Source: Fictibacillus sp. BK138 (GTDB taxonomy: Bacteria > Bacillota > Bacilli > Bacillales > Fictibacillaceae). From it: DNA of 64,000 bases. Where the stretch lies: the NCBI RefSeq assembly GCF_004216955.1, contig NZ_SGXL01000001.1, forward strand, positions 783,826 to 847,825, given 5' to 3'. The notes beneath the pieces are model-generated. The model did not search any database and was not told the origin of the DNA. It saw only the letters and a list, made by a program, of their open reading frames with translations. Every line of letters starts with the position of its first letter. Positions within the stretch are counted from its first letter, which is position 1. A program made the translations under genes and the position numbers. This document shows positions 1 through 10,847 of the stretch, piece by piece.

Positions 1-540
1 AGCTTATCACTTGATATTGATGGAGAAGGACAAGCAGATATCCAGACGCCTGTCCCATTTTTAAACCACATGCTTGATGCGATTGCCCGTCATGGTCACT
101 TCGATTTAACGGTGAACGCAGCGGGAGATGTCGAGATCGATGACCACCATACGACAGAAGACGTGGGTATCTGTCTTGGACAAGCCATTCAAGGTGCACT
201 AGGTGAAAAAAGAGGAATCAAGCGTTACGGAAACGCTTTTGTACCGATGGATGAGACTTTGGCTCAAGTGGTTATTGATCTTTCAAACCGTCCGCACTTA
301 GAGTTTCGTGCAGAGTTTCCAAGCCAGAAGGTCGGTTCGTTTGATACAGAACTTGTTCATGAATTCTTTTGGAAACTGGCGTTAGAAGCCAGAATGAACC
401 TGCATGTGATCGTCCATTATGGAACGAATACGCACCATATGATCGAAGCGGTATTTAAGGCTTTTACAAAAGCGCTGGACGAAGCCACACAGATCGACCC
501 GCGTGTTAAAGGAGTGCCTTCAACGAAAGGAATGTTATAG
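1..540 (+). CDS. hisB: Imidazoleglycerol-phosphate dehydratase, 5' truncated by window edge
   Basis: Catalyses dehydration of imidazole glycerol phosphate in histidine synthesis. Reading frame 1 is open from the first base and begins in the family sequence ([10 protein letters not shown], then [17 protein letters not shown]). Metal-binding His clusters are visible: [18 protein letters not shown] and THHMIEA. Only the first residues of the roughly 195-residue family are missing, so the start lies just outside the window. The stop at 538-540 abuts the hisH start, showing translational coupling in the his operon. Confidence 0.95.
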   Translation, partial: SLSLDIDGEGQADIQTPVPFLNHMLDAIARHGHFDLTVNAAGDVEIDDHHTTEDVGICLGQAIQGALGEKRGIKRYGNAFVPMDETLAQVVIDLSNRPHLEFRAEFPSQKVGSFDTELVHEFFWKLALEARMNLHVIVHYGTNTHHMIEAVFKAFTKALDEATQIDPRVKGVPSTKGML

Positions 541-1182
541 ATGATTGGAATTATTGATTATGGAATGGGCAACCTTCACTCTGTCTGTTCCGCATTAAAA
601 CGAATCGAACAGCCGTACATTCTTTCCGGCAATCCAGAGGAACTTTATGAAACAGATGGTTTGCTGCTTCCAGGGGTAGGGTCGTTTAAAGATGCGATGA
701 ATGAGCTTAAGGAAACAGGTCTTATCGATTTTATAAAAAAAGAAACAGAGAACGGAAAACCGCTTATCGGCATCTGCTTAGGCATGCAGCTTCTGTTTGA
801 AGAAAGTACAGAGAACGGGTTGACAAAAGGACTCGGACTTTTGCCCGGACGTGTCGACCGTTTTAGCGGAGTTACTGCTGAAGGCAAAGCCTATAAAGTA
901 CCTCATATGGGCTGGAACAACCTTCATTTCTTACAAGAAGATCAGCCTTTGTTAAAAGGGCTGGATGAAGGCTATGTATATTTCGTGCATTCATTTGTTG
1001 TGCAAACAGACGACAGAAACGTCTTAGCTGCGGCCGCACAATATGAAGATGTGGAAGTGCCAGCTGTTGTTGGACGCGATCATATTATGGGGACGCAGTT
1101 CCACCCTGAAAAAAGTTCAGAGACTGGCATGGGGATGCTGAAAAACTTTTGCCGTTTCGTTGAGGAGGGAAAACAAAGATGA
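541..1182 (+). CDS. hisH: Imidazole glycerol phosphate synthase, glutaminase subunit
   Basis: Glutamine amidotransferase that supplies ammonia to HisF in the IGP synthase heterodimer. At 213 residues it has normal length. The class I triad is visible: the nucleophile Cys in [10 protein letters not shown] and the His and Glu in QFHPEKSSE. The N-terminus [14 protein letters not shown] is family-typical. ATG follows the hisB stop without a gap, and its own stop overlaps the hisA start by 4 bases (ATGA), so it is an internal operon gene. Confidence 0.96.
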   Translation: MIGIIDYGMGNLHSVCSALKRIEQPYILSGNPEELYETDGLLLPGVGSFKDAMNELKETGLIDFIKKETENGKPLIGICLGMQLLFEESTENGLTKGLGLLPGRVDRFSGVTAEGKAYKVPHMGWNNLHFLQEDQPLLKGLDEGYVYFVHSFVVQTDDRNVLAAAAQYEDVEVPAVVGRDHIMGTQFHPEKSSETGMGMLKNFCRFVEEGKQR

Positions 1183-1910
1183 GTTCATTCACACTATATC
1201 CAGCTATTGATATGCGCGGCGGAAAATGTGTAAGACTTTTGCAGGGTGACTACAACCAGGAGACTGTTTATGGCGATTCACCGTTTGATATGGCAAAACA
1301 GTTTGCAGATCAAGGTGCCGAGTGGATTCATATGGTAGACCTCGATGGTGCTAAGGATGGCAAAAAAGTGAATCATGAACATGTTATTCGTGTGGCAAAA
1401 GAATTGGCTGCAAAGGTACAAATCGGTGGCGGCATTAGGACGATGGAGGATGTTTCGTACTATTTAGAAAACGGTGTTGACCGGGTTATTTTAGGAAGTG
1501 CTGCGGTTTCCAATCCTGATTTTGTGAGAGAAGCCTTAAATCGATATAGCGGCTCAAGAGTTGCGATCGGACTTGATGCGAGGGATGGGTTTGTTGCAAC
1601 TGAAGGCTGGGTTGAAACTTCTCACATCATGGCGGTTGATCTCGCAAAGAGACTTGTAGAAGAAGGCGCCGAAACGTTTATTTTTACGGATATCTCTAAA
1701 GATGGCATGCTGCAGGGGCCAAATGTAGAAGCGATCGGTGAACTCGCACGTATTACGGGAAAAGAAGTGATCGCTTCAGGCGGTGTCAGCTCGATTGATG
1801 ACTTAGTAAGCTTAAAGAAGGATGACCGGAATATTGCAGGTGCGATTATCGGAAAAGCCCTCTACACGGGAAGATTTACTCTTTCAGATGCGTTAGGAAG
1901 TGTGAAGTAA
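1179..1910 (+). CDS. hisA: ProFAR isomerase (phosphoribosylformimino-AICAR-P isomerase)
   Basis: Amadori isomerisation of ProFAR to PRFAR in histidine synthesis. It is a 243-residue half-repeat TIM barrel. The catalytic Asp pair lies in [20 protein letters not shown] and in [14 protein letters not shown]. Phosphate loops IGGGIRT and ASGGVSS are present. The start overlaps the hisH stop, with a GAGGAGGG ribosome site about 10 bases upstream. The stop shares its last base with the hisF start. Confidence 0.96.
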   Translation: MSSFTLYPAIDMRGGKCVRLLQGDYNQETVYGDSPFDMAKQFADQGAEWIHMVDLDGAKDGKKVNHEHVIRVAKELAAKVQIGGGIRTMEDVSYYLENGVDRVILGSAAVSNPDFVREALNRYSGSRVAIGLDARDGFVATEGWVETSHIMAVDLAKRLVEEGAETFIFTDISKDGMLQGPNVEAIGELARITGKEVIASGGVSSIDDLVSLKKDDRNIAGAIIGKALYTGRFTLSDALGSVK

Positions 1911-2668
1911 TGCTGACAAAACGAATTATTCCGTGTTTGGATGTAAAAGAAGGCAGGGTTGTAAAAGGCATTCAGTTCTTAAACTTAGTAGATGCAGGAG
2001 ATCCCGTCGAGCTTGCTAGGTTTTACGATAAAGCAGGAGCAGACGAGCTTGTGTTTCTAGATATATCAGCCAGTCATGAAGGCCGAGATACGATGGTTGA
2101 AGTGGTGGAACGCGTTGCGGCTGAACTCGCCATTCCTTTTACAGTCGGAGGCGGCATTAACAAACTAGAAGATATGAAAAGAGTCTTAAGAGCTGGTGCT
2201 GACAAAGTTTCAGTAAACACTGCAGCCATTTTAAGACCCGAATTGATTTCAGAAGGATCCGATTACTTTGGCGCCCAATGTATCGTCGTTGCGATTGATG
2301 CTAAGTATGATGAAGAGCTTGGCTCATGGCGCGTATACACACATGGGGGGCGCAAACCCACTCAGTGGGAAGTCACTGAATGGGCGCAAGAGGCAGTTAA
2401 GCGAGGTGCCGGAGAAATTCTTCTGACCAGCATGGACAAGGATGGAGAAAAATCTGGATTTAACCTTGCTCTTACAAAAGCAGTCAGTGAAGCCGTAACT
2501 GTTCCTGTAATTGCATCAGGCGGCGCAGGAAACGCTGATCATTTTTATGATGCGTTCACAGAAGGTAAAGCAGATGCTGGTCTTGCCGCTAGCATTTTTC
2601 ATTATAAAGATACATCAATCGGAGAGCTAAAGTCAGAATTGCAAAAGTTGGGGGTGTCTGTACGTTGA
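1910..2668 (+). CDS. hisF: Imidazole glycerol phosphate synthase, cyclase subunit
   Basis: TIM-barrel synthase that joins HisH-derived ammonia to PRFAR, giving IGP and AICAR. At 252 residues it is the usual size. [19 protein letters not shown] carries the catalytic Asp near residue 11, and the second Asp is in [13 protein letters not shown]. Phosphate loops VGGGIN and ASGGAG are present. The ATG overlaps the hisA stop by one base and the gene overlaps hisI by 4 bases. Confidence 0.96.
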   Translation: MLTKRIIPCLDVKEGRVVKGIQFLNLVDAGDPVELARFYDKAGADELVFLDISASHEGRDTMVEVVERVAAELAIPFTVGGGINKLEDMKRVLRAGADKVSVNTAAILRPELISEGSDYFGAQCIVVAIDAKYDEELGSWRVYTHGGRKPTQWEVTEWAQEAVKRGAGEILLTSMDKDGEKSGFNLALTKAVSEAVTVPVIASGGAGNADHFYDAFTEGKADAGLAASIFHYKDTSIGELKSELQKLGVSVR

Positions 2669-3309
2669 AATGGGAAAAACTAAAATTTGACGAAAACGGC
2701 TTAATCCCTGCTGTGGTGCAGGATTATCAGTCAAAAGAGATTTTGACGGTCGCATACATGAGTGAAAAGTCGCTCGAAAAAACAGTCGAAATCGGCGAAA
2801 CTGTATTTTTTTCAAGATCGCGAAAAAAATTGTGGCACAAAGGCGAAACGTCCGGTAATACACAAAATGTGAAAAGCATCAGGTACGATTGTGATCAGGA
2901 CGCACTAGTGGTTTTAGTAGAGCCCCAAGGACCTGCCTGCCACACCGGATCGTACAGCTGTTTTTCAGAGACACTTTATAGTGCTGATGAAAAGAATGAT
3001 GGACCGAACCCAGACAGATACGCGATCTTAAGTGAGCTGCAGGAAATCATCGCGCAGCGAGAGCATGAGATGCCTGAGGGAGCTTACACCACTTATCTTT
3101 TCGAGCATGGGGTAGATAAGATTCTTAAAAAAGTGGGGGAAGAAGCTGGAGAAGTCATCATCGCCGCAAAAAATCGTGACCCCGACGAGCTGAAGTGGGA
3201 AGTTTCCGATCTTCTTTATCACGTATTGGTGCTTTTGCAGGAGCAAAAGGTACCGTTGGACGACGTTTTAGCTACATTGAAGGAAAGACATACAAAAAAG
3301 GACAACTGA
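2665..3309 (+). CDS. hisI: Bifunctional phosphoribosyl-AMP cyclohydrolase / phosphoribosyl-ATP pyrophosphatase
   Basis: Carries out steps 2 and 3 of histidine synthesis. The N-terminal cyclohydrolase half has [16 protein letters not shown] and a zinc-binding region with Cys in DCDQDALV and [12 protein letters not shown]. The C-terminal pyrophosphatase half is a helical MazG-like domain with KVGEEAGEV and the end [13 protein letters not shown]. Length is 214 residues. The start is TTG at 2665, preceded by GGGGGTG and overlapping the hisF stop; the nearest ATG is out of frame. It is the last gene of the operon, and a terminator hairpin starts inside its stop region. Confidence 0.95.
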   Translation: MKWEKLKFDENGLIPAVVQDYQSKEILTVAYMSEKSLEKTVEIGETVFFSRSRKKLWHKGETSGNTQNVKSIRYDCDQDALVVLVEPQGPACHTGSYSCFSETLYSADEKNDGPNPDRYAILSELQEIIAQREHEMPEGAYTTYLFEHGVDKILKKVGEEAGEVIIAAKNRDPDELKWEVSDLLYHVLVLLQEQKVPLDDVLATLKERHTKKDN

Positions 3310-3333
3310 GGAGCTGATTCTCGGTTGTTTTTT
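3302..3333 (+). terminator. Rho-independent terminator of the his operon
   Basis: Nine-base stem ACAACTGAG / CTCGGTTGT (one G-T pair) with a 9-base loop, followed by a T run. The 5' arm overlaps the hisI stop codon, so the operon ends tightly. Confidence 0.85.
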
Positions 3334-3342
3334 GTTTAGATA

Positions 3343-3440
3343 GCGGATATGCGCGCTAGCGGGGATTTACGCGCGTTTGCAGGGATTTATGCGCGTTCAC
3401 CAGGATATATGCTCGCCAGCGAGATTCCACTCGCGAGCTA
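3343..3440. repeat. Degenerate tandem repeat, about 20-bp period
   Basis: Five imperfect units, each with a GAT-A/T core followed by a GCGCG- or CTCGC-like block; cores start at about 3346, 3364, 3384, 3404 and 3423. The units match in style those at 63731-63840, down to the string ATGCGCG. The repeat sits directly behind the his terminator in the 316-base gap before the TPR gene. The rest of that gap holds a TGTCGAA heptamer at 3485-3491 and a TATAAT at 3546-3551 that may be the -10 of the next gene. Confidence 0.7.
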
Positions 3441-3545
3441 CAAGCGCGGCCCTCGCAATCTTGAATCCTCCTGAATCCATTTTTTGTCGAAAGTTTCCTG
3501 CACATTATTTACAGTCAAAGGGGTGTTAGTATTTTTAGCCTGTGT

Positions 3546-3551
3546 TATAAT
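3546..3551 (+). promoter_or_regulatory. Possible -10 element for the TPR gene
   Basis: A perfect TATAAT lies 75 bases before the TPR start. No convincing -35 hexamer is seen 17 bases upstream, so this is a weak prediction. Confidence 0.35.
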
Positions 3552-3625
3552 TTTTGGGTTGAAAACTTTGTGAACTGAACGATAAAGAAGTAAAGAGTTT
3601 ACATAGTAGATGGGGGAACTAGTAT

Positions 3626-5251
3626 ATGTATAAAAGAAATAGGGTCACTGAAGCAGGCGGCCGCGTTCTTCCCTTTATCCAAGATGGGGACTATTTTTTT
3701 GAAAAAGGAATTAAAGCCTATAACAGGCGTGACTTATATACAGCAAAAAAAATGTTTGAGCGGGCCGTTACCTTCCAGCCGGAAGAGCCCTCTTTTTTAT
3801 GTCAGCTGGCTTCAACGCTTGCTGAGATCGGTGAATATGAAGAATCCAATAGGCATTTATTGAACGTAATCGAGAATGGATCTGATATGTCAGAATGCCA
3901 TTTCTTCCTTGCGAACAATTTTGCTCATTTAGGCATGTATTCTGATGCAGAAGAACATGCTTTGTTATACATGCAATACGATCCAGATGGTGAATTTGTT
4001 GATGACACGCAGGAACTGCTTGATCTGATCAGTCTTGAAACAGGCAGCAAGTCAACGAACGGTCTGCCTCTTTCGACAGAAGAGGAGCTGATCAAATCTC
4101 ATGATGAAGCAAGACAATCGATCGAGCGCGGAGACCTTCCGCTTGCACAAGAGCAGCTTCGTGATATCATCGAAAATCACCCGAAGTTTTGGGCAGCATA
4201 CAATAATTTAGCCCTTACTCATTTTTATAAAAGCGAATTTGATGAAGCGATGGATGTTCTTCAGGATGTGTTGGATAAGAACCCTGGTAATCTGAACGCT
4301 TTATGTAATTTAGCGATCTTTTTATTCCATTTAGGCATGGACGAACCTGGCGGGAAGCTTGTGGAACGGCTGAAAATGGTACACCCGATGCACCCAGAGC
4401 ACAGGTACAAGCTCGGAAACACGTTTGGTCTTTTAGAGGAGCATGTTTATGCGAATAAATGGCTGCAGACATTAAGAAAATCATCGTTCGTCTATGATCC
4501 TGTAACGACTCACATGCTTGCCGTTTCTTATTTTGCGCTGGGTCATAAAGAGCTGTCTTTAAAGACGTGGAAAAAAGTGATCGACTTAGATCCAGAAGGC
4601 AATGTTGCACCATTTTATATGGAAAAGGCACAAAACGGTGAACTGACGGTGACAGGCGGAGACTATCAGTACCGCATTCCTGCGAAAAATCAGAGCAAGC
4701 CGAAAAAAGACCGTCAGATTAAAGCGATGGAACATATCCAGCAAGTACGTAAAGGGCTGGAAAAAAACAAAATCACGCATTTATTTTTACTTAGAGGGAA
4801 TAAAAATGAAGAGGCCTACGAGACTCTTCGTGATTTTTGTATGCGCAAAGAAGAATCTCTTTTCGTAAAAGAAATTGCTGCAAACATCATGCTTGAGCAT
4901 CATCCGGAGCTTCCGGTTAAATTAGCACATGAAGAAGCTCTTGTAGAAGTAGGGAGTCCTTCAGCTCTATTAACTCAGGCACTTGATGTTCTTCAGATTG
5001 TTAAAGAAAGCGGCTCTGCAATCGATGAGCAAGTTCTTTTTTACTGGTCAGAAGCTATAAAGCTGTCAGAAGTTAACGGCGAAAAAATCTTTGATAACGA
5101 AAAAGCTATCGCTGCTGCGATCGATCACTTAGCACGTAAGCAAAGAGGAAAATCGACGCAAAAAGCAATAGCTGAATTGTACGAAGTTTCGGTTTCTGTA
5201 CTGTCGTTAAGGATTAAAAAGCTGATCAGCTGGGTAAATCGCAACGTATGA
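3626..5251 (+). CDS. yvcD: TPR-repeat protein, YvcD-like
   Basis: 541-residue cytoplasmic protein of helical tetratricopeptide repeats. TPR-like units are visible near residues 23-55 (FFEKGIKAYNRRDLYTAKKM), 57-90, 92-125 and about 190-225 (AAYNNLALTHFYKSEFDEAM). The C-terminus (KAIAELYEVSVSVLSLRIKKL) looks like a small helix-turn-helix. There is no signal peptide. Its place between hisI and trxB is that of B. subtilis yvcD. GGGGGA precedes the ATG by about 8 bases. Function is unknown; a scaffold role is inferred from the repeats only. Confidence 0.85.
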   Translation: MYKRNRVTEAGGRVLPFIQDGDYFFEKGIKAYNRRDLYTAKKMFERAVTFQPEEPSFLCQLASTLAEIGEYEESNRHLLNVIENGSDMSECHFFLANNFAHLGMYSDAEEHALLYMQYDPDGEFVDDTQELLDLISLETGSKSTNGLPLSTEEELIKSHDEARQSIERGDLPLAQEQLRDIIENHPKFWAAYNNLALTHFYKSEFDEAMDVLQDVLDKNPGNLNALCNLAIFLFHLGMDEPGGKLVERLKMVHPMHPEHRYKLGNTFGLLEEHVYANKWLQTLRKSSFVYDPVTTHMLAVSYFALGHKELSLKTWKKVIDLDPEGNVAPFYMEKAQNGELTVTGGDYQYRIPAKNQSKPKKDRQIKAMEHIQQVRKGLEKNKITHLFLLRGNKNEEAYETLRDFCMRKEESLFVKEIAANIMLEHHPELPVKLAHEEALVEVGSPSALLTQALDVLQIVKESGSAIDEQVLFYWSEAIKLSEVNGEKIFDNEKAIAAAIDHLARKQRGKSTQKAIAELYEVSVSVLSLRIKKLISWVNRNV

Positions 5252-5302
5252 GCAGAATCTTGGACTTTGCTCCTATGAGCCGATAGGATAGACGTATAGT
5301 AA

Positions 5303-6292
<990 letters not shown>

Positions 6293-6373
6293 TCAACTTG
6301 TAACAGTGGTGAAACAATTGTGGGGTAATATAAAAATAAGAAATTGACCCCCTTTTTATAAAGGCAAGACTTT

Positions 6374-6405
6374 GACACGGAGCTATGCTTCGTGTCCTTT
6401 TTTTT
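6374..6405 (+). terminator. Terminator of trxB
   Basis: A 10-bp stem starting GACACG and ending CGTGTC, closed by a 3-base loop, is followed by nine T residues. Confidence 0.9.
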
Positions 6406-6453
6406 ATGTTTAGTTTTAAAGTAATACTCTCGACATTTTTGCATCGTTGATAA

Positions 6454-6584
6454 GTTGAATGGAGTGCAAGGTGCGAGACTCCTGAGGGATTAGCGGGACA
6501 GGTGAGACCATTCAATGTGGCAAAGCGACGAATGGGCTCACCGCACGCCCCTCGGAAAGCGAGCAACCTGTAACGGAAATCAAC
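6454..6584 (+). repeat. Dispersed ~130-bp structured repeat, copy 1
   Basis: It begins GTTGAATGGAGTGCAAGG and ends CGGAAATCAAC. It shares GGTGCGAGACTCCTG, GCGGGACAGGTGAGAC, GGCTCACCGCACGCC and GGAAAGCGAGCA with the copies at 21097-21225 (inverted) and 48147-48276. The outer ends are inverted (GTTGA...TCAAC). No reading frame is conserved between copies. It fills most of the 480-base gap between trxB and the Nudix gene. Repeats of this type are common in Bacillaceae intergenic DNA. Confidence 0.85.
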
Positions 6585-6718
6585 GGCTTTCAATCCACCT
6601 TTGCAATGATCCATTAAAAAGAGGGTTTTTATTTCAATGAACTTTTTCACATAATAAAACAAAAACGATACTTTAAAACTAAGAATACTGAATCCGATAA
6701 ACCCTTGAGGCGTCAGTA

Positions 6719-6747
6719 TTGTGAGGGGTTACATAATTTAGTATACT
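6719..6747 (+). promoter_or_regulatory. SigA promoter of the yvcI-rapZ-yvcK-whiA cluster, with palindrome
   Basis: TTGTGA, 17 bases, TATACT. The -10 lies inside the perfect 14-base palindrome TTTAGTATACTAAA (6737-6750), which could be an operator. Confidence 0.65.
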
Positions 6748-6780
6748 AAACGATATAGACAAAGCCCTGAGGTGAATGAT

Positions 6781-7239
6781 GTGCAAAGAGTAACAAACTG
6801 TGTGTTAATCAAGGATAATCAAGTGCTTTTGCTGCAAAAGCCTAGACGGGGCTGGTGGGTAGCACCCGGAGGTAAAATGGAATCTGAAGAGTCCATTCGT
6901 GACACAGTTATCCGGGAATACCGTGAAGAAACAGGTATTTATTTAAAGAACCCGCAATTAAAGGGTGTATTTAATTTTATTATTAAACAAGGTGACAAAA
7001 TCGTATCGGAATGGATGATGTTTACCTTTTTAGCAACAGATTCTGAAGGTGAAGCGCTAGAAGAATGTGAAGAAGGAAAATTAGCCTGGAAGCCGGTTGA
7101 TGAAGTAAGAGAACTTCCGATGGCACCAGGGGATCATCACATTTTGGATTATGTGACAAAAGGAAGCAATATGATTTTTGGCACATTTACGTATACACCT
7201 GATTTTGAACTGCTTTCCTATCGATTAGATCCGGCTTAA
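6781..7239 (+). CDS. yvcI: Nudix hydrolase, YvcI family
   Basis: Nudix fold with the signature [18 protein letters not shown] running into REETGI, whose Glu residues bind the catalytic metal. An R-G-W-W-V-A-P motif precedes it, as in the 8-oxo-dGTPase-like YvcI family. The start is uncertain: GTG 6781 has the ribosome site GAGGTGA five bases upstream, while in-frame GTG 6772 would give a protein three residues longer that aligns better with B. subtilis YvcI as I remember it. It is the first gene of the rapZ-yvcK-whiA cluster. The substrate cannot be told from sequence. Confidence 0.9.
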   Translation: MQRVTNCVLIKDNQVLLLQKPRRGWWVAPGGKMESEESIRDTVIREYREETGIYLKNPQLKGVFNFIIKQGDKIVSEWMMFTFLATDSEGEALEECEEGKLAWKPVDEVRELPMAPGDHHILDYVTKGSNMIFGTFTYTPDFELLSYRLDPA

Positions 7240-7289
7240 TAAGGAGCCGCAGCATAAGAATTGAACATAGTTTACAGGGGGGATATGGC

Positions 7290-8165
7290 ATGGAAAGACA
7301 AGACGTACAAATGGTGATTATTACAGGAATGTCAGGAGCCGGAAAAACGGTGGCCATGCAGAGCTTCGAGGATTTAGGCTTCTTCTGTGTAGATAATCTG
7401 CCGCCTGCACTACTCCCTAAATTTGTAGAATTGATGCAAGAATCTGCCGGCAAATTGAATAAGGTAGCACTTGTAATGGACCTTCGCGGCCGTGAGTTTT
7501 TTGATCAGCTTTTTTCAACGCTTGATCAGCTTGCGGTCTCATCAGACATTCAGCCGCAGATTTTATATTTAGACTGTAAGGATGCTACACTTGTCCGCAG
7601 GTATAAGGAAACTCGCCGTTCACATCCACTGGCGAAAAGCGGAAACCCCCTTCAAGGGATCACGCAGGAACGTGAAATGCTAGAAGAGTTAAAGGGAAGA
7701 GCTCAGCAAGTGCTTGACACATCAGACCTTAAACCGCTGCAATTGCGTGAGCGCATCATCCAGCGCTATTCTGCGAACGCTGCACATCCGTTTACGATCA
7801 ATGTCATGTCATTCGGTTTTAAATATGGCATGCCGATCGATGCAGACTTGGTATTTGACGTTCGTTTCTTGCCGAACCCTCACTATATCGAGCATATGAG
7901 ACCGAGAACAGGGCTCGAACCTGACATTTCTGAGTATGTTTTAAAGTGGCCGGAAACAAACAAATTTCTAGAGAAGCTGCTTGACCTTCTTCACTTTATG
8001 GTGCCGCAATACAAACGTGAAGGAAAGAGTCAGCTTATTATTGGTATCGGCTGTACAGGCGGTAAGCATCGTTCTGTAGCCCTTGCTGAATATATCGGAA
8101 ACGCGCTATCCAAAGAATACGTTACATTCAGCAGCCACAGAGATATGGGAAAGGATAAAGTATAG
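7290..8165 (+). CDS. rapZ: RapZ-type nucleotide-binding protein (YvcJ)
   Basis: P-loop protein of 291 residues. Walker A GMSGAGKT lies at residues 13-20, Walker B-like [12 protein letters not shown] follows, and the conserved C-terminal domain contains [12 protein letters not shown]. In enterobacteria RapZ controls a small RNA; in B. subtilis YvcJ hydrolyses nucleotides and affects competence. GGGGGG precedes the ATG. The TAG stop is directly followed by the yvcK ATG with no spacing, so the two are translationally coupled. Confidence 0.94.
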   Translation: MERQDVQMVIITGMSGAGKTVAMQSFEDLGFFCVDNLPPALLPKFVELMQESAGKLNKVALVMDLRGREFFDQLFSTLDQLAVSSDIQPQILYLDCKDATLVRRYKETRRSHPLAKSGNPLQGITQEREMLEELKGRAQQVLDTSDLKPLQLRERIIQRYSANAAHPFTINVMSFGFKYGMPIDADLVFDVRFLPNPHYIEHMRPRTGLEPDISEYVLKWPETNKFLEKLLDLLHFMVPQYKREGKSQLIIGIGCTGGKHRSVALAEYIGNALSKEYVTFSSHRDMGKDKV

Positions 8166-9116
8166 ATGAAGAAGCAGCCGAAAGTGGTAGTGCTTGGTGG
8201 AGGAACGGGTCTTTCCGTTCTCCTTCGCGGTTTGAAGCACTACCCTGTAGATATTACTGCTATCGTTACGGTTGCAGATGACGGCGGCAGCTCAGGAAGA
8301 CTGAGGAGGGATTATGATATGCCTCCTCCTGGCGACGTCAGAAACGTGATCGCTGCGCTTTCTGAAGTAGAGCCGCTTGTAGAAAAAATGTTTCAGCACC
8401 GGTTCAAAGTGGGTGACGGTATAACCGGCCACTCGCTCGGGAACCTTCTTTTAGCTGCGATGCATGATATTACGGGAGATTTTTTAACAGGAATCCGGGA
8501 ACTTTCCCGCGTATTAAACGTAAGAGGTCAAGTACTGCCTGCAGCGAAGAACAGTATTATTTTAAGTGCTGAATTAGAAGATGGGACGATTGTACAGGGG
8601 GAATCTAAAATCCCGCTGTCGAATAAAAAGATTAGAAGAGTTTTCTTAAATGATGAACATATCGAACCGCTTCGTGAAAGTGTTAAAGCTATTCAGGAAG
8701 CCGACCTGATTGTAATCGGACCTGGAAGTCTTTATACGAGCATTCTGCCGAATCTTCTTGTTGGCGGAATTTCAAAGGCAATTCGCGAGGCAACGGCACC
8801 TAGAGTGTATGTGTGCAACGTCATGACACAGCCAGGTGAGACAACGGATTACACAGCAGGGGATCACATTCAGGCTTTAATTGATCATGTTGGGCATAAT
8901 TTTATAGATGTCGTAATCGTGAATAATGAAAAGATCCCTTCTGAGTTTCTGGATCTTTATCTGGAAGAAGGCGCAAATCAAGTTTTATTCGATGAGGAGC
9001 GTCTAAAGTCGTTCGGCATCGGATTGGTTTGCGATAATATCATACAGTATGGAACTCTCGTCAGACATGATGCAAGAAGAGTCTCTGATCTGCTGTTAGG
9101 ACTTATTGAGAAATAG
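8166..9116 (+). CDS. yvcK: Gluconeogenesis factor YvcK/MgfK (CofD-like)
   Basis: 316-residue CofD-family Rossmann protein. In B. subtilis it is a UDP-sugar-binding protein needed for growth on gluconeogenic carbon sources and for cell-wall enzyme placement. Visible signatures are VVLGGGTGLSVLLRGLK at the N-terminus, VADDGGSSGRLRRD, PPPGDVRNVIAALS and GPGSLYTSILPNLLV. It starts at the base after the rapZ stop. It belongs to the same transcription unit as whiA, 36 bases downstream. Confidence 0.94.
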   Translation: MKKQPKVVVLGGGTGLSVLLRGLKHYPVDITAIVTVADDGGSSGRLRRDYDMPPPGDVRNVIAALSEVEPLVEKMFQHRFKVGDGITGHSLGNLLLAAMHDITGDFLTGIRELSRVLNVRGQVLPAAKNSIILSAELEDGTIVQGESKIPLSNKKIRRVFLNDEHIEPLRESVKAIQEADLIVIGPGSLYTSILPNLLVGGISKAIREATAPRVYVCNVMTQPGETTDYTAGDHIQALIDHVGHNFIDVVIVNNEKIPSEFLDLYLEEGANQVLFDEERLKSFGIGLVCDNIIQYGTLVRHDARRVSDLLLGLIEK

Positions 9117-9152
9117 TTAAGTTAGAGGAACAAAAGAGAGGTGGTGAAGCAG

Positions 9153-10094
9153 ATGTCATTCGCTGCAGATACAAAGAAAGAATTAACGCAGCTTGAACTG
9201 AAGGACTGCTGTAAAAAAGCAGAGCTGGCTGCATTGATTCGAATGAATGGCTCCATCTCTTTCAGCAACAGAAAGCTGATTCTAGATATTCCAACTGAGA
9301 ACGCTGCAATTGCAAGAAGAATTTATACGCTGATCAAGCGTGTGTATCCTTATCACGTTGAGCTGTTAGTACGAAAAAAGATGCGCTTGAAAAAGAACAA
9401 CGTTTACATCGTACGTGTTTCAGAAGAATCGAGAGCATTGTTGGAAGATTTGAAGATTATTGACGGATCGTTCACGTTTACTCGCAATATTGCAGAGGAA
9501 TTTAATAAAAAAAGCTGCTGCCGCCGTGCCTATATGAGGGGCGCTTTTCTAGCAGGTGGTTCAGTGAACCATCCTGAGACAAGCTACCATCTTGAGATCT
9601 TTTCCATGTACGAAGAGCATACGGTTGCATTGGCTGAACTGATGAATAAGTTTAAGCTGAAAGCCAAAGTACTCGAGCGTAAAAAAGGGTATATCATCTA
9701 TTTAAAAGACGGGGAAAAAATTTCAGAGTTCTTAACACTGATCGGCGCTCACCATGCCGTTCTATTCTTTGAAGATATTCGTATTTTAAAAGATATGCGA
9801 AACTCGGTTAACCGCCTTGTAAACTGTGAAACGGCAAACTTGAACAAAACGGTTGGAGCCGCAATGAGACAGGTGGAAAATATTAAATTCATTGATGATC
9901 AAGTAGGACTTGAAGTGCTCCCAAACAAGCTGCGGGAAATTGCCCAGCTTCGTGTAACCCATCAGGAAATCACGCTTAAGGAGCTGGGAGAGATGGTATC
10001 ATCCGGCCCAGTCAGCAAATCAGGTGTAAACCACCGATTGCGAAAAATTGATGAAATTGCAGAGAAACTTAGAACGGGTCAACCCATCAATTGA
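9153..10094 (+). CDS. whiA: WhiA, DNA-binding protein with LAGLIDADG-like fold
   Basis: 313 residues. The N-terminal degenerate LAGLIDADG-like domain ([18 protein letters not shown]) is followed by a C-terminal helix-turn-helix ([18 protein letters not shown]). WhiA is a sporulation regulator in actinomycetes and affects division and chromosome segregation in Bacillus. The chosen start is ATG 9153 ([11 protein letters not shown]), which fits the family N-terminus and has AGAGGTGGTGA upstream. GTG codons at 9141 and 9144 lie inside that ribosome site. Confidence 0.94.
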   Translation: MSFAADTKKELTQLELKDCCKKAELAALIRMNGSISFSNRKLILDIPTENAAIARRIYTLIKRVYPYHVELLVRKKMRLKKNNVYIVRVSEESRALLEDLKIIDGSFTFTRNIAEEFNKKSCCRRAYMRGAFLAGGSVNHPETSYHLEIFSMYEEHTVALAELMNKFKLKAKVLERKKGYIIYLKDGEKISEFLTLIGAHHAVLFFEDIRILKDMRNSVNRLVNCETANLNKTVGAAMRQVENIKFIDDQVGLEVLPNKLREIAQLRVTHQEITLKELGEMVSSGPVSKSGVNHRLRKIDEIAEKLRTGQPIN

Positions 10095-10137
10095 TGTTTC
10101 GATATAAAGAGAAGATGGCTAGAGGAGGTAGAATAGA

Positions 10138-10395
10138 ATGGTTGAGAAAAAAGTAACTGTCCAGTTGAAAAGCGGACTTCAGGCACGTCCAGCAGCACTT
10201 TTTGTTCAAGAAGCAAACCGTTTCACTTCAGATGTTTTCGTTGAAAAAGAAGGCAAGAAGGTCAATGCAAAAAGCATCATGGGGATCATGAGCTTAGCGG
10301 TGGGTTCTGGATCTGAGCTTGTGTTAGCTGTAGACGGCCCTGATGAAGAGGAAGCAATCGAAGCTCTCGCGGAGTTTGTCTCAAAAACTGAGTAG
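10138..10395 (+). CDS. crh: HPr-like catabolite repression protein Crh
   Basis: 85-residue HPr paralogue. The site that is His15 in HPr is Gln here (SGLQARPAA), so it cannot carry phosphate from PTS enzyme I. Ser46 in AKSIMGIMSL, the HPr kinase target, is kept. Crh-P is a cofactor of CcpA and also modulates methylglyoxal synthase in B. subtilis. GAGGAGGT precedes the ATG. The stop codon merges with a REP-like palindrome at 10395. Confidence 0.96.
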   Translation: MVEKKVTVQLKSGLQARPAALFVQEANRFTSDVFVEKEGKKVNAKSIMGIMSLAVGSGSELVLAVDGPDEEEAIEALAEFVSKTE

Positions 10396-10440
10396 GGGTC
10401 TGACCCCAGACAAATACAAATCGCCATTTTGTCCATATGG
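10395..10440 (+). repeat. REP-like element, copy 1
   Basis: Palindrome GGGGTCTGACCCC (10395-10407) followed by a ~30-base tail that resembles the sequence after the palindromes at 12554 and 25000. It starts on the last base of the crh stop codon. Confidence 0.75.
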
Positions 10441-10463
10441 GAAGGACGAGTGGCGGTTTTTTT
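10420..10463 (+). terminator. Terminator of the crh transcript
   Basis: Imperfect stem of about 14 bp: ATCGCCAT...GTCC pairs with GGAC...GTGGCGGT, followed by seven or more T residues. Its 5' arm is the tail of the REP-like element, so the repeat supplies half of the terminator. Confidence 0.75.
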
Positions 10464-10530
10464 ATTTTACAGGGTTGGCCGCATACAGTTTCTTAATATA
10501 GTAATAAAGAGGAAAGGGGGGGCGATTGCT

Positions 10531-10830
10531 TTGGACCATACGAGCATTATGTATGACTGGTCGTTTGCCGCTGGTTTAACACTGATCAACATCCTCTTAA
10601 CCCTGTATATCCTTAAACCTAAGAAGAGCACGCTCAGGAGAATCTATTGGGTGTTCATGCTTATTTTCATCATTATCTATCCGCTCGCATTGCTCAGTTA
10701 TTCATTTGAAGACCCTTCAAACCCCGGTCTATTCTTAAGTCTTGCCTTCGGGATCACGGCAACCTTCAGCATCCTATTATTTTTCAGTGTGTGCTGGATC
10801 TGGGTCATCAGGCATTCCTTTTACCGCTGA
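10531..10830 (+). CDS. Small integral membrane protein, function unknown
   Basis: 99 residues with three predicted membrane helices: WSFAAGLTLINILLTLYIL, VFMLIFIIIYPLALLSY and LFLSLAFGITATFSILLFF with a hydrophobic continuation. The start TTG 10531 is chosen because AGGAAAGGGGG lies about 8 bases upstream. A longer frame would begin inside the crh terminator and is unlikely. No known family recognised. It has no terminator of its own, and the trpE promoter follows 18 bases after its stop. Confidence 0.6.
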   Translation: MDHTSIMYDWSFAAGLTLINILLTLYILKPKKSTLRRIYWVFMLIFIIIYPLALLSYSFEDPSNPGLFLSLAFGITATFSILLFFSVCWIWVIRHSFYR

Positions 10831-10847
10831 TCCGCTCTAAAGAACAG

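Noticed and set aside
4215..4631. 138-codon reverse frame inside the TPR gene
   Set aside because: No ribosome site, atypical composition, fully inside a well-supported gene.
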